Assembly (NCBI GenBank): GCA_002297185.1
Contig: DBJV01000095.1
Location: 1-6,167, forward strand
From: Christensenella sp. UBA767
Lineage (GTDB): Bacteria > Bacillota > Clostridia > Christensenellales > CAG-917
DNA: 6,167 nt
Direction: 5' to 3'
Position numbers and translations under genes: made by a program
The notes under the pieces: generated by a model
Seen by the model: the letters and a program-made list of their open reading frames with translations, nothing else
Database searches by the model: none
Told to the model about the DNA's origin: nothing
In this document: positions 1 through 5,514 of the stretch, piece after piece
Layout: every line of letters begins with the position of its first letter
Position numbering within the stretch: the stretch's first letter is position 1

Positions 1-79
1 GCAAGCGATATAGCGAAACTGTGGCAGGAGTTTTTATCCTTGCACGAACTGATAGCGTGTATCGGTTGCGCGGTTAGTA

Positions 80-154
80 GAGCAATAAATCTAGCGTGGC
101 TAAGGCAATGCGCATACCTGCGTGTTGCCGTTGCCACAGCGACGATTTTTGCTC
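80..154 (+). other. Long imperfect hairpin, possible terminator or structured RNA 3' end
   Basis: Positions 80-154 fold into one extended stem-loop. GAGCAA (80-85) pairs with TTGCTC (149-154), and AAATC (87-91) with GATTT (144-148). GC (94-95) pairs with GC (139-140), and GTGGC (96-100) with GCCAC (133-137). GGCAATGCGCA (104-114) pairs with TGCGTGTTGCC (119-129) around a TACC loop. Two pairs of the inner stem (109/124 and 110/123) are G-U only if the + strand is transcribed; on the minus strand they become A-C mismatches. This favours a + strand RNA. A five-T run at 146-150 sits in the 3' arm. It could be the terminator of a + strand gene or small RNA entering from the left edge, convergent with the methyltransferase gene whose stop codon it overlaps. 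I do not recognise an RNA family. Confidence 0.5.
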
Positions 155-1322
155 ATAAGACTTGCAACACGAAGAACTTTAAGTATTGCGTTTCTTCGGC
201 GCAGAGGAGAGAAGGATGGTCGGGGGCTTGGGATTTGATTTCCATCGTGCGTACGATGCGACCGCTTTCTTTCGCCGCCTCTACGAGCATTTTTTCAAAC
301 AGAGGGAATGTCATATAGTGCGAGCAGGACGAGGATATGAGATAGCCTCCTTTTTCCACGAGTTTAAGTCCCAAAATATTGATATCTTTGTATCCGCGTA
401 TTGCGTCTTTGACTTCGCTTGCGCTCTTGCAAAATGCGGGCGGATCGAGTATGACAAGCCCGAATTTTTTGTTTTCCGCCTTGTATTTTCTAAGTGCCTC
501 GAATACGTCGTCGCACACGGTATGCACGTTGTTAAAACCGTTGAGGGCGGCGTTTTCGTTGACGCTGTCAAGCGCGCTTTGAGAGATATCCACAGCCGTA
601 ACTTCTTTTGCAACGGTTGCGCAGTTGAGGGAAAATCCGCCGCTGTTGCAGAAACAATCAAGCACGGTTTTATCCTTTGCGTAACGTTTTGCGGCAAAGC
701 GGTTTTCCTTTTGGTCGAGGAAGTAGCCCGTCTTTTGTCCGCCTTTGACGTCAACCGCCATTTTGATGCCGTTTTCAACTATTATAACTCTGTCGGGAAC
801 TTCGCCGTACAGCACGCCCGTTTGTTCTTCAAGTCCCTCTTTTTTGCGCACGGTTACGTCGCTGCGCTCGTATATACCTCTCGGCGCAAAAAGTTCAACG
901 AGGCACTCTACGATGAGGTCTTTGCGCATGTTTATTCCGAGAGATAGGAATTGACATACCAAAACGTCGTCGTATTTGTCAACTATGAGGGCAGGGATGT
1001 TGTCCGCCTCGGCAAACACCATGCGATAGCAGTTGTCGTAGCCGAGATTTATGCGAGTTTGGTTGGCGTCTATGAGACGATTGAGGTAAAAATCCTTATC
1101 GTCCGACTGATATTCGTCTCTTATGAAAATACGAACGAGGATTTTGGAAAGGTGATTGATATAACCCTTGCCTATAAACTTGCCGTCAAAGGAATACACG
1201 CTTGCCAAGGAGCCGTTTTTGTCCTTGCCTTCTATGCGTGCAACTTCGTTGGCATACACCCAACTGTGACCTTGTTTAACGCGCTTTTCCTCGCCTTTTT
1301 TGAGATATACGCTGTATGGCAT
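153..1322 (-). CDS. Class I SAM-dependent rRNA methyltransferase, RlmI/RlmK-like (COG1092)
   Basis: This 389-residue cytoplasmic protein probably transfers a methyl group from SAM to a base of large-subunit rRNA. The N-terminus (about 1-75) resembles a PUA RNA-binding domain, with the typical opening pattern of LKKGEEKRVKQGHSWVYANE. A linker domain follows. Then come the family signature GQKTGYFLDQKENR (195-208), the SAM-binding motif I VLDCFCNSGGFS (220-231), an acidic motif II near AVDIS (243-247), DPPAF (293-297) and SSCSH (331-335). C333 lies where RlmI-type 5-methylcytosine enzymes keep the catalytic cysteine, which favours m5C chemistry. Length is normal for the family. The ATG at 1320-1322 is preceded by a moderate GGCGGTG site and a strong promoter. 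The gene stands alone and is divergent from the MATE gene. The family assignment is firm; the exact target nucleotide is inferred from E. coli RlmI and not shown here. Confidence 0.93.
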   Translation of the reverse strand: MPYSVYLKKGEEKRVKQGHSWVYANEVARIEGKDKNGSLASVYSFDGKFIGKGYINHLSKILVRIFIRDEYQSDDKDFYLNRLIDANQTRINLGYDNCYRMVFAEADNIPALIVDKYDDVLVCQFLSLGINMRKDLIVECLVELFAPRGIYERSDVTVRKKEGLEEQTGVLYGEVPDRVIIVENGIKMAVDVKGGQKTGYFLDQKENRFAAKRYAKDKTVLDCFCNSGGFSLNCATVAKEVTAVDISQSALDSVNENAALNGFNNVHTVCDDVFEALRKYKAENKKFGLVILDPPAFCKSASEVKDAIRGYKDINILGLKLVEKGGYLISSSCSHYMTFPLFEKMLVEAAKESGRIVRTMEIKSQAPDHPSLLCAEETQYLKFFVLQVL

Positions 1323-1349
1323 ATTTCACCGCCTGAATTTTATATTCAA

Positions 1350-1378
1350 ATTATAGATATAATTTGCCCAAAAGTCAA
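1350..1378 (-). promoter_or_regulatory. Sigma-A type promoter of the methyltransferase gene
   Basis: Read on the minus strand, TTGACT (1378-1373) is followed by a 17-base spacer and a perfect TATAAT (1355-1350). The predicted start of transcription is about 20 bases before the ATG at 1322, so the leader is short. This is the best-matching promoter in the window. Confidence 0.8.
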
Positions 1379-1486
1379 TTGTTGTGCGTATTGCAAGGCG
1401 TAGAGGAAATCTATTCGATTTGGCTCAAACAATGCGAAAAATCGTCCGAAAATAAAGCGAAAACGCTTACGCAAGTCTCAAAAATG

Positions 1487-1495
1487 TGATAGAAT
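1487..1495 (+). promoter_or_regulatory. Extended -10 promoter for the MATE gene leader
   Basis: The sequence TGATAGAAT (1487-1495) fits an extended -10 element (TGn followed by TAGAAT). No good -35 is seen; at 17 bases upstream there is only TTACGC (1467-1472). Transcription would start near 1502 and give a leader of about 100 bases that contains the terminator-like fold at 1524-1584. A 5-bp hairpin, AAGCG/CGCTT (1455-1468), lies upstream and might be an operator, but this is speculative. Confidence 0.45.
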
Positions 1496-1523
1496 AATCC
1501 AAAACATAAAAATATTGACGAAG

Positions 1524-1592
1524 ATCGTGTTGCCTAAGGCGTAAGTCCGGATTGTAGTGATTTGCCGAGCGACACGATTTTTTTGTTGCTCG
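1524..1592 (+). promoter_or_regulatory. Attenuator-like leader: intrinsic terminator with competing hairpin
   Basis: ATCGTGTTGC (1524-1533) pairs with GCGACACGAT (1569-1578), ten pairs with one G-U. Inside it GGC (1538-1540) pairs with GCC (1564-1566), and AAGTC (1543-1547) with GATTT (1559-1563), around an 11-base loop. Seven T residues (1578-1584) follow at once, as in a Rho-independent terminator. The 3' arm can instead join a second hairpin, CGAGCGAC (1566-1573) with GTTGCTCG (1585-1592), which puts the T run in its loop and ends just before the ribosome binding site. The two folds share 1569-1573 and so exclude each other. No + strand gene upstream needs a terminator here, so conditional termination of the MATE transcript is the simplest reading. 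The ligand or signal is unknown, and I do not recognise a catalogued riboswitch. Confidence 0.6.
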
Positions 1593-1605
1593 GGGAGGAA
1601 GAAGT

Positions 1606-3144
1606 ATGGAAGAAATAGGTCAAAACAAAATGGCGGTGCAACCTCTCAAAAAACTTTTTTGGAAGATGGGGTTGCCGATGATCGTATCCATGGTGTTGCA
1701 AGCGCTTTACAACGTTGTCGATAGCATATTCGTTGCCAATATGGAAGGTGTGGGGGCAATCGCAAATCAAGCGTTGACGCTTGCGTTCCCCGTGCAGATT
1801 ATGATGATTGCGATAGGCGTGGGAACGGGCATAGGTATCAATGCCTGCCTTAGCAAAAGCCTCGGTGAAAAGGACAGCGAAAGAGTCAATAAAACGGCAG
1901 GCAACGGTATCTTTTTGAGCCTTGTCATTTACGCCGTATTTTTGCTGTTCGGGCTTTTCCTTTCAAAGTGGTTTATCTCGCTATTTACAAAAGACGAAAC
2001 CGTTGTGGAAATGGGCGCAACGTACCTCAAAATATGTTGTTGTTTATCCCTCGGATCGATTGGCTATACGGTGTATGAGAGATTCTTGCAAGCGACGGGC
2101 AAGACGATGTATTCCACCATTGCGCAGGTGTCGGGAGCGGTGTGTAATATCGTACTCGATTACGTGTTTATCTTTCCGCTCGGAATGGGCGTTGCAGGCG
2201 CGGCGTGGGCTACGATAATAGGTCAATTCGTGTCGCTTATCGTGGCAATGATTTTCCATTACTGCACGAACAAGGAGATAAACGGTCATATTAAGTACAT
2301 AAAACCCGATTTCAAGATAATCGGACGTATTTACAAGATAGGCATATCCGCTGCGCTCATGCAGGCGTTGCTTTCCGTCATGATGGCAGGTATGAACGCA
2401 ATTCTCGGCACGGCAAAAGCGGATACAACCATACTCGTAGGCTCTTTCGGTATATACTATAAGATACAGCAAATAGCGTTGTTTTCCGCTTTCGGGTTGT
2501 CCAATACTATAATTACGATACTCTCTTTCAACTACGGTATGAAGGATAGGCAAAGGGCAACGGATTGCATAAAGTATGGCATAATAGATACGCTTATCGT
2601 ATGTGCGGTGATTGCGGTTTTGTTTGAAGGTATAGCAACGGCGCTTGCAAAACTTTTCTCATTGTCGGAAGGTGCGTCGGACGCTCTTATAACCGTATGC
2701 GAGAGGGCGACGAGAATAGGCGCGATAAGTTTTGTGTTTATGGGATTCGTCGTTGCGGTGCAAGGCGTGTTGCAAGCACTCGGCTATGCGGTGAAACCGC
2801 TCGTGTTGTCTCTGTTGCGACTTTGCGTGTTCGTGTTCCCGACGGCGTATCTGTTTACACTTACCGAGGACGTAACGAAAACGGTGTGGTGGACTTTCCT
2901 CATTGCAGAGGCGTTGACGTGCATTTTTGCCGCTATATTCCTAAAGCAAGCGATAGACAAAAAGATAAAGGCAATCAAAGTCGATGACGACGATCAGGCG
3001 GCGGTTGACGAGCAGATGAAAGAATATCTTGTCGAGATGTCTCAATTGGATGGTCAAAACCTTGCGGAAAACGATTGCGATAGCGATGTCGAAGAGGGCG
3101 GAAACGAGCAAAAAAGCGACGAAATTTCCGAAATTCGGTCTTGA
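1606..3144 (+). CDS. MATE family efflux transporter with acidic C-terminal tail
   Basis: This 512-residue inner-membrane protein is expected to export cationic drugs or metabolites in exchange for Na+ or H+. It has the twelve hydrophobic segments of the MATE fold in two halves. The first half starts with LPMIVSMVLQALYNVVDSIFVA (about 23-44), with the family's conserved N36 and D39. Next come the segment rich in G and A at 60-85, and helices near 103-125, 137-157, 170-193 and 197-219. The second half starts near 240 (KIGISAALMQALLS). An aspartate- and glutamate-rich cytoplasmic extension of roughly 55 residues (about 458-512) follows the last helix and makes the protein longer than the usual 440-460. 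The start at 1606 is supported by GGGGAGG (1592-1598). It is closest in style to clostridial MepA/DinF-like members. The substrate cannot be told. The structured leader suggests inducible expression. Confidence 0.95.
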   Translation: MEEIGQNKMAVQPLKKLFWKMGLPMIVSMVLQALYNVVDSIFVANMEGVGAIANQALTLAFPVQIMMIAIGVGTGIGINACLSKSLGEKDSERVNKTAGNGIFLSLVIYAVFLLFGLFLSKWFISLFTKDETVVEMGATYLKICCCLSLGSIGYTVYERFLQATGKTMYSTIAQVSGAVCNIVLDYVFIFPLGMGVAGAAWATIIGQFVSLIVAMIFHYCTNKEINGHIKYIKPDFKIIGRIYKIGISAALMQALLSVMMAGMNAILGTAKADTTILVGSFGIYYKIQQIALFSAFGLSNTIITILSFNYGMKDRQRATDCIKYGIIDTLIVCAVIAVLFEGIATALAKLFSLSEGASDALITVCERATRIGAISFVFMGFVVAVQGVLQALGYAVKPLVLSLLRLCVFVFPTAYLFTLTEDVTKTVWWTFLIAEALTCIFAAIFLKQAIDKKIKAIKVDDDDQAAVDEQMKEYLVEMSQLDGQNLAENDCDSDVEEGGNEQKSDEISEIRS

Positions 3145-3168
3145 CGAAAACGAAAAACGGATTGATAA

Positions 3169-3174
3169 TATAAT
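3169..3174 (+). promoter_or_regulatory. Possible -10 element before the cytidylate kinase-like gene
   Basis: A perfect TATAAT lies in the 56-base gap between the MATE gene and the next gene. TTGACG at 3141-3146 is 22 bases upstream, too far for a normal spacer, and no other -35 is visible. It may be a weak internal promoter or a chance match in an AT-rich gap. Because no terminator is present, readthrough from the MATE promoter is also expected. Confidence 0.25.
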
Positions 3175-3200
3175 AAAGCAGAGGCTTTAAGGAGGGAAGT

Positions 3201-3821
3201 ATGAAAACTATCGTTACGATTTCACGTCAATACGGCAGCGGCGGAAGATTTATCGGCAGATTGCTTGCCGACGAACTCGGCATACCCTTTTACGACAAAG
3301 AGATAATTGCGCAGGCATCCGAAAACTCGGGCTTTGCACAAGAGTTTATCAAGGAAAACGAACAGAAAATGAGAGGTATTTCCTCTTTTGCGTTCACGAC
3401 TTCGATGTGGACTCCCAATCTCATAAACAACTTTGAAAATATCGAATCTCGTATATATTCCAGCGAGGCGGAGGCAATCGAGCAGTTTGCAAAGCAAGGG
3501 GCTTGCGTTATCGTGGGAAGATGCGCCGATTACGTGCTTAAAGACAAGTATAAATGCCTCGACGTGTTTATCCATGCGGATATGAAGGATAGAGTGGAGA
3601 GAGTTATCAACATCTATCGCCGCACGGACGATCCCAAGAAGGCGGAAAGACTTATCAAGGAAAACGACCGTATGCGCGCAAGACATTACCGCTACTATAC
3701 TGATTCGGAATGGGGCGCAAGCGACAACTATCACATCACGCTCAACAGCACGGTTATAGGCGTGGAAAATTGCGCAAAAATTCTGAAAGAGGCGTATTTG
3801 CAATACGACAAAGAAGAATAA
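3201..3821 (+). CDS. Cytidylate kinase-like family protein
   Basis: This 206-residue cytoplasmic protein is of the cytidylate kinase-like P-loop family common in Clostridia. It begins ITISRQYGSGGRFIGRLLADELG (about 6-27). In this family the segment replaces the classical GxxGxGK[ST] loop: GSGG is present, but an arginine (R16) follows where lysine normally binds phosphate. The helix LADELGIPFYDKEIIAQAS (22-40) is typical of Cmk-type folds. CVIVGRCADYVL (102-113), a lid-like basic stretch (131-165) rich in R and K, and the closing YHITLNSTVIGVENCAKIL (177-195) also match the family. True CMP kinase activity is unproven for these proteins. The start is set by AAGGAGGG (3189-3196). It follows the MATE gene by 56 bases without a terminator, so a shared transcript is likely. 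A strong terminator lies downstream. Confidence 0.88.
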   Translation: MKTIVTISRQYGSGGRFIGRLLADELGIPFYDKEIIAQASENSGFAQEFIKENEQKMRGISSFAFTTSMWTPNLINNFENIESRIYSSEAEAIEQFAKQGACVIVGRCADYVLKDKYKCLDVFIHADMKDRVERVINIYRRTDDPKKAERLIKENDRMRARHYRYYTDSEWGASDNYHITLNSTVIGVENCAKILKEAYLQYDKEE

Positions 3822-3827
3822 AAACGC

Positions 3828-3871
3828 AATCGGCTTTCAAACGCGCGCAGATAAACGGCTTGAAAACGATT
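3828..3871. repeat. Imperfect inverted repeat after the kinase-like gene
   Basis: AATCGGCTTTCAA (3828-3840) is nearly the reverse complement of TTGAAAACGATT (3860-3871), with one extra base and a mismatch. It has a GC-rich loop of 19 bases. No T run follows directly. It may stabilise the 3' end of the message ahead of the true terminator or be accidental. Confidence 0.3.
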
Positions 3872-3892
3872 TGAAAAATTAAAAAACGATAT

Positions 3893-3923
3893 AAAAAACA
3901 GCCATTTTAGTGGCTGTTTTTTT
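3893..3923. terminator. Bidirectional Rho-independent terminator
   Basis: ACAGCCA (3898-3904) pairs with TGGCTGT (3911-3917) around TTTTAG. Six A residues (3893-3898) precede the stem, and a seven-T run (3917-3923) follows. The A and T runs let it act on both strands, ending the + strand kinase-like transcript and the convergent minus-strand DUF308 transcript, whose stop lies about 70 bases away. The 69 bases between 3924 and 3992 hold nothing else I can identify. Confidence 0.9.
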
Positions 3924-3992
3924 GATGCTTTACGCTTTTATAACGTTGTGCTTTCGCTTTTGTTTGGGATTGTACTTTTGATTGTTTGCGGC

Positions 3993-4496
3993 TTATTTGG
4001 TCGTTTCCTTTTTGCCGAAGGATTTGACGAGGAGAGCGACGCCTTCCAAAATTGCGATTACGCCGAGTACGATAAATACCGCGTCAACCATTTCCCATTT
4101 TGCCACGATAAGCAATATGCCTATTACGAGCAATACGACGGGGCTGAGGATAATCATAACTTTGTCATAATTGGACGCGGTTTTGAGTTTGGACGCGTTG
4201 GATGCAAACGCATATACCGCATAGACGACGAGTACGATGCCGAGTATGAGCAGCGTTATATCCACGATTGTCCAGCCGCACGCTATGATGATTATGCCCA
4301 CCGCAAGTTCTATTGCGCCGACAACCCAGTTTTTGGCGATAAGGTCGAGAATGCCGAGTACGATAAGCACCACGCCCACAACCGTCAGGAGCGCACTCAC
4401 GAACTGCGCACGCAAGGCGCAGAAAAGCACGCCGACTACGATAAGCAAAATTGCGCTTATCAGTTGATTGGTTTTGATTTTTTCGGATAGATTCAT
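3993..4496 (-). CDS. DUF308/HdeD-like small membrane protein
   Basis: This 167-residue integral membrane protein has six predicted helices at about 11-28, 32-53, 57-74, 77-97, 112-131 and 136-157. They fall in pairs that repeat a pattern of the type LLxVxGVxLIxxGI, with L, V, I and G dominating. This internal repetition is the hallmark of the DUF308 family that includes E. coli HdeD, an acid-stress membrane protein. The short N-terminus (MNLSEKIKTN) and the lysine-rich tail (KSFGKKETTK) are consistent with both ends being cytoplasmic. The ATG at 4494-4496 has GAGGTG (4506-4501) four bases before it. No convincing promoter is visible; there is only a weak TACTAT near 4513-4518. The function is unknown, and a stress or envelope role would be inference from the family name alone. 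Confidence 0.85.
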   Translation of the reverse strand: MNLSEKIKTNQLISAILLIVVGVLFCALRAQFVSALLTVVGVVLIVLGILDLIAKNWVVGAIELAVGIIIIACGWTIVDITLLILGIVLVVYAVYAFASNASKLKTASNYDKVMIILSPVVLLVIGILLIVAKWEMVDAVFIVLGVIAILEGVALLVKSFGKKETTK

Positions 4497-4520
4497 TTTA
4501 CACCTCTATGTATAGTATTG

Positions 4521-4549
4521 AAAAATCGCGCAAATAAATGCACGATTTT
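4521..4549 (-). terminator. Terminator of the dCMP deaminase gene
   Basis: Read on the minus strand, AAAATCGTGC (4549-4540) pairs with GCGCGATTTT (4531-4522), with one G-U pair and an ATTTATTT loop. A five-T run (4525-4521) closes the stem. It begins 12 bases after the deaminase stop and lies before the DUF308 gene, so the two minus-strand genes are probably transcribed mostly separately. Confidence 0.65.
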
Positions 4550-4561
4550 CGTAAATTGCGT

Positions 4562-5011
4562 TTATTCGGTGAATTGTTCAACCAAAATGCCTGCCTCGTT
4601 AAAGAGTTCCATTGAAAATTCGTCGGGGTAGGGATGCTTATAGACCACTCTCTTTATGCCGCTGTTGATGATGAGCCTCGTGCAGATGGTGCAGGGTTGG
4701 TGAGTGCAGTAAAGCGTTGCGCCGTCAACGGAGATGCCGAGTTTTGCCGCTTGCACGATTGCGTTCTGCTCAGCATGGACTGCGTAGCATTTTTCCGCAC
4801 AAGTGCCGCTCTTTATGCCCAATTGGTCACGCATGCAATAGCCTTTGTCGCGGCAGTTGAGTATGCCTGCAGGCGCGCCGTTGTAGCCCGTGGTCAAAAT
4901 GCGCTTGTCCTTGACGATAATTGCGCCGATTGCACGTCCTTGCCTTGCGCAACTCGTCCACGTGGAAACAAGTTCCGCCATATCCATAAATCTTTTGTCC
5001 CAGTTGTTCAT
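4562..5011 (-). CDS. comEB: Deoxycytidylate (dCMP) deaminase, ComEB type
   Basis: This 149-residue cytoplasmic enzyme converts dCMP to dUMP, feeding thymidylate synthesis. It has the zinc-dependent deaminase signature: HAEQNAI (79-85), where H79 would bind zinc and E81 act as proton shuttle, and PCTIC (106-110), where C107 and C110 complete the zinc site. The N-terminal GAIIVKDKRILTTGYNGAP (29-47) is the usual substrate-side segment. A cysteine-rich insertion (C53, C59, C71, C75) fits a second, structural metal site known in some dCMP deaminases. Length is typical. The start is set by GAGGAG (5022-5017) and a promoter upstream. The symbol comes from the Bacillus name. No comEA or comEC competence genes are adjacent, so a role in nucleotide supply is the safer inference. 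Confidence 0.94.
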   Translation of the reverse strand: MNNWDKRFMDMAELVSTWTSCARQGRAIGAIIVKDKRILTTGYNGAPAGILNCRDKGYCMRDQLGIKSGTCAEKCYAVHAEQNAIVQAAKLGISVDGATLYCTHQPCTICTRLIINSGIKRVVYKHPYPDEFSMELFNEAGILVEQFTE

Positions 5012-5047
5012 ATACGCTCCTCGCGCGCTTATAATTCTATATAAACG

Positions 5048-5076
5048 AGTGTAGCACGAATTTGTACAATATTCAA
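5048..5076 (-). promoter_or_regulatory. Promoter of the dCMP deaminase gene
   Basis: On the minus strand TTGAAT (5076-5071) is followed by a 17-base spacer and TACACT (5053-5048), each element close to consensus. Transcription would begin around 5041, some 30 bases before the start codon. It diverges from the groESL promoter about 50 bases away across an AT-rich stretch. Confidence 0.6.
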
Positions 5077-5128
5077 CAAAGTCTTTTCAAATTATCCATA
5101 AAAATTTGAAAAAACATTGCATAATATA

Positions 5129-5155
5129 TTGACATTTGGCACACGGTGGTATAAA
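5129..5155 (+). promoter_or_regulatory. groESL promoter (vegetative sigma type)
   Basis: A perfect -35 TTGACA (5129-5134) is followed by TATAAA (5150-5155), preceded by TGG to form an extended -10. The spacer is 15 bases, short but compensated by the extended element; TAAACT (5152-5157) at 17 bases is an alternative. The upstream region is A-rich and could act as an UP element. The start of transcription would fall inside the CIRCE operator, as usual for HrcA-controlled promoters. Confidence 0.75.
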
Positions 5156-5158
5156 CTG

Positions 5159-5185
5159 TTAGCAATCAAGCACAAAGAGTGCTAA
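5159..5185. promoter_or_regulatory. CIRCE operator (HrcA binding site), one mismatch
   Basis: TTAGCAATC (5159-5167), nine bases, GAGTGCTAA (5177-5185). The known CIRCE consensus is TTAGCACTC-N9-GAGTGCTAA. The right arm is perfect and the left arm has one change (A for C at 5165). It overlaps the predicted transcription start and lies 33 bases before groES. This indicates repression of groESL by HrcA at normal temperature and induction on heat or protein-folding stress. hrcA itself is not in the window. Confidence 0.93.
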
Positions 5186-5218
5186 ATAGATTATCAATGT
5201 ATAAAACGGAGGCGTTAT

Positions 5219-5503
5219 ATGACAATCAAACCATTGTTTGACAAAGTTGTCATCAAGGCAATCGAAACAGATGAAAAAACCGCTAGCGGTATCGTGCTGC
5301 CCGGCGCGGCAAAGGAAAAACCGCAACTTGCAAAAGTTTTGGCAGTAGGTCCCGGCGGTATGATAGACGGCGTTGACGTGACTATGCAAGTCAAGGTCGG
5401 CGATACGGTTCTTTATAGCAAATATGCAGGCAGCGAGTTCAAGGTGGACGGCGAAGAAGTGGTTATCGTTCGCCAAGCGGATATTCTCGCAATCGTTGAG
5501 TAA
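5219..5503 (+). CDS. groES: Co-chaperonin GroES (Hsp10)
   Basis: This 94-residue subunit forms the heptameric lid that closes the GroEL folding chamber in the cytoplasm. It opens with the typical IKPLFDKVVIKAIE (3-16). A mobile loop rich in T, A and S (about 17-33) follows, carrying the GroEL-binding tripeptide IVL (25-27) in SGIVLPGAAKEKP. The roof segment VLAVGPGG, the GDTVLYSKYAGSEFKVDGEEVVIVRQADILAIVE ending in pieces, and the overall length are all standard. The start is fixed by GGAGG (5208-5212), six bases before the ATG. It sits directly downstream of the promoter and CIRCE operator and only 11 bases before groEL, the usual bicistronic order. Confidence 0.98.
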   Translation: MTIKPLFDKVVIKAIETDEKTASGIVLPGAAKEKPQLAKVLAVGPGGMIDGVDVTMQVKVGDTVLYSKYAGSEFKVDGEEVVIVRQADILAIVE

Positions 5504-5514
5504 GGAGGCTGTTT

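Noticed and set aside
64..130. tRNA-like stretch (GGTTAGTAGAGCA resembles a D-arm)
   Set aside because: There is no matching acceptor stem, T-arm GGTTCGA motif or anticodon stem in the right places.
40..318. Open + strand frame entering from the left edge and running to 318 (92 residues from the first ATG)
   Set aside because: Most of it is antisense to the well-supported methyltransferase gene, it has no ribosome binding site, and the translation resembles no family. A real gene tail from the left ending in another frame at the TAG at 75-77 is possible but too short to judge.
186..947. Long + strand frame antisense to the methyltransferase (253 codons)
   Set aside because: It is a shadow frame of the strongly conserved minus-strand gene, with no ribosome binding site and no recognisable domain.
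1379..1489. Short + strand frame of 36 codons (TTG start) in the divergent intergenic region
   Set aside because: It has no ATG start or ribosome binding site, it overlaps the methyltransferase -35 and the MATE -10, and it resembles no known peptide.
1515..1544. Nine-codon leader peptide candidate (TTG start) inside the MATE leader
   Set aside because: It has no Shine-Dalgarno sequence, and the codons show no regulatory run such as repeated identical residues, so peptide-mediated attenuation is not supported.
4562..5011. Competence locus suggested by the comEB-like gene
   Set aside because: No comEA, comEC or other DNA-uptake gene is present. The enzyme is a common housekeeping dCMP deaminase.
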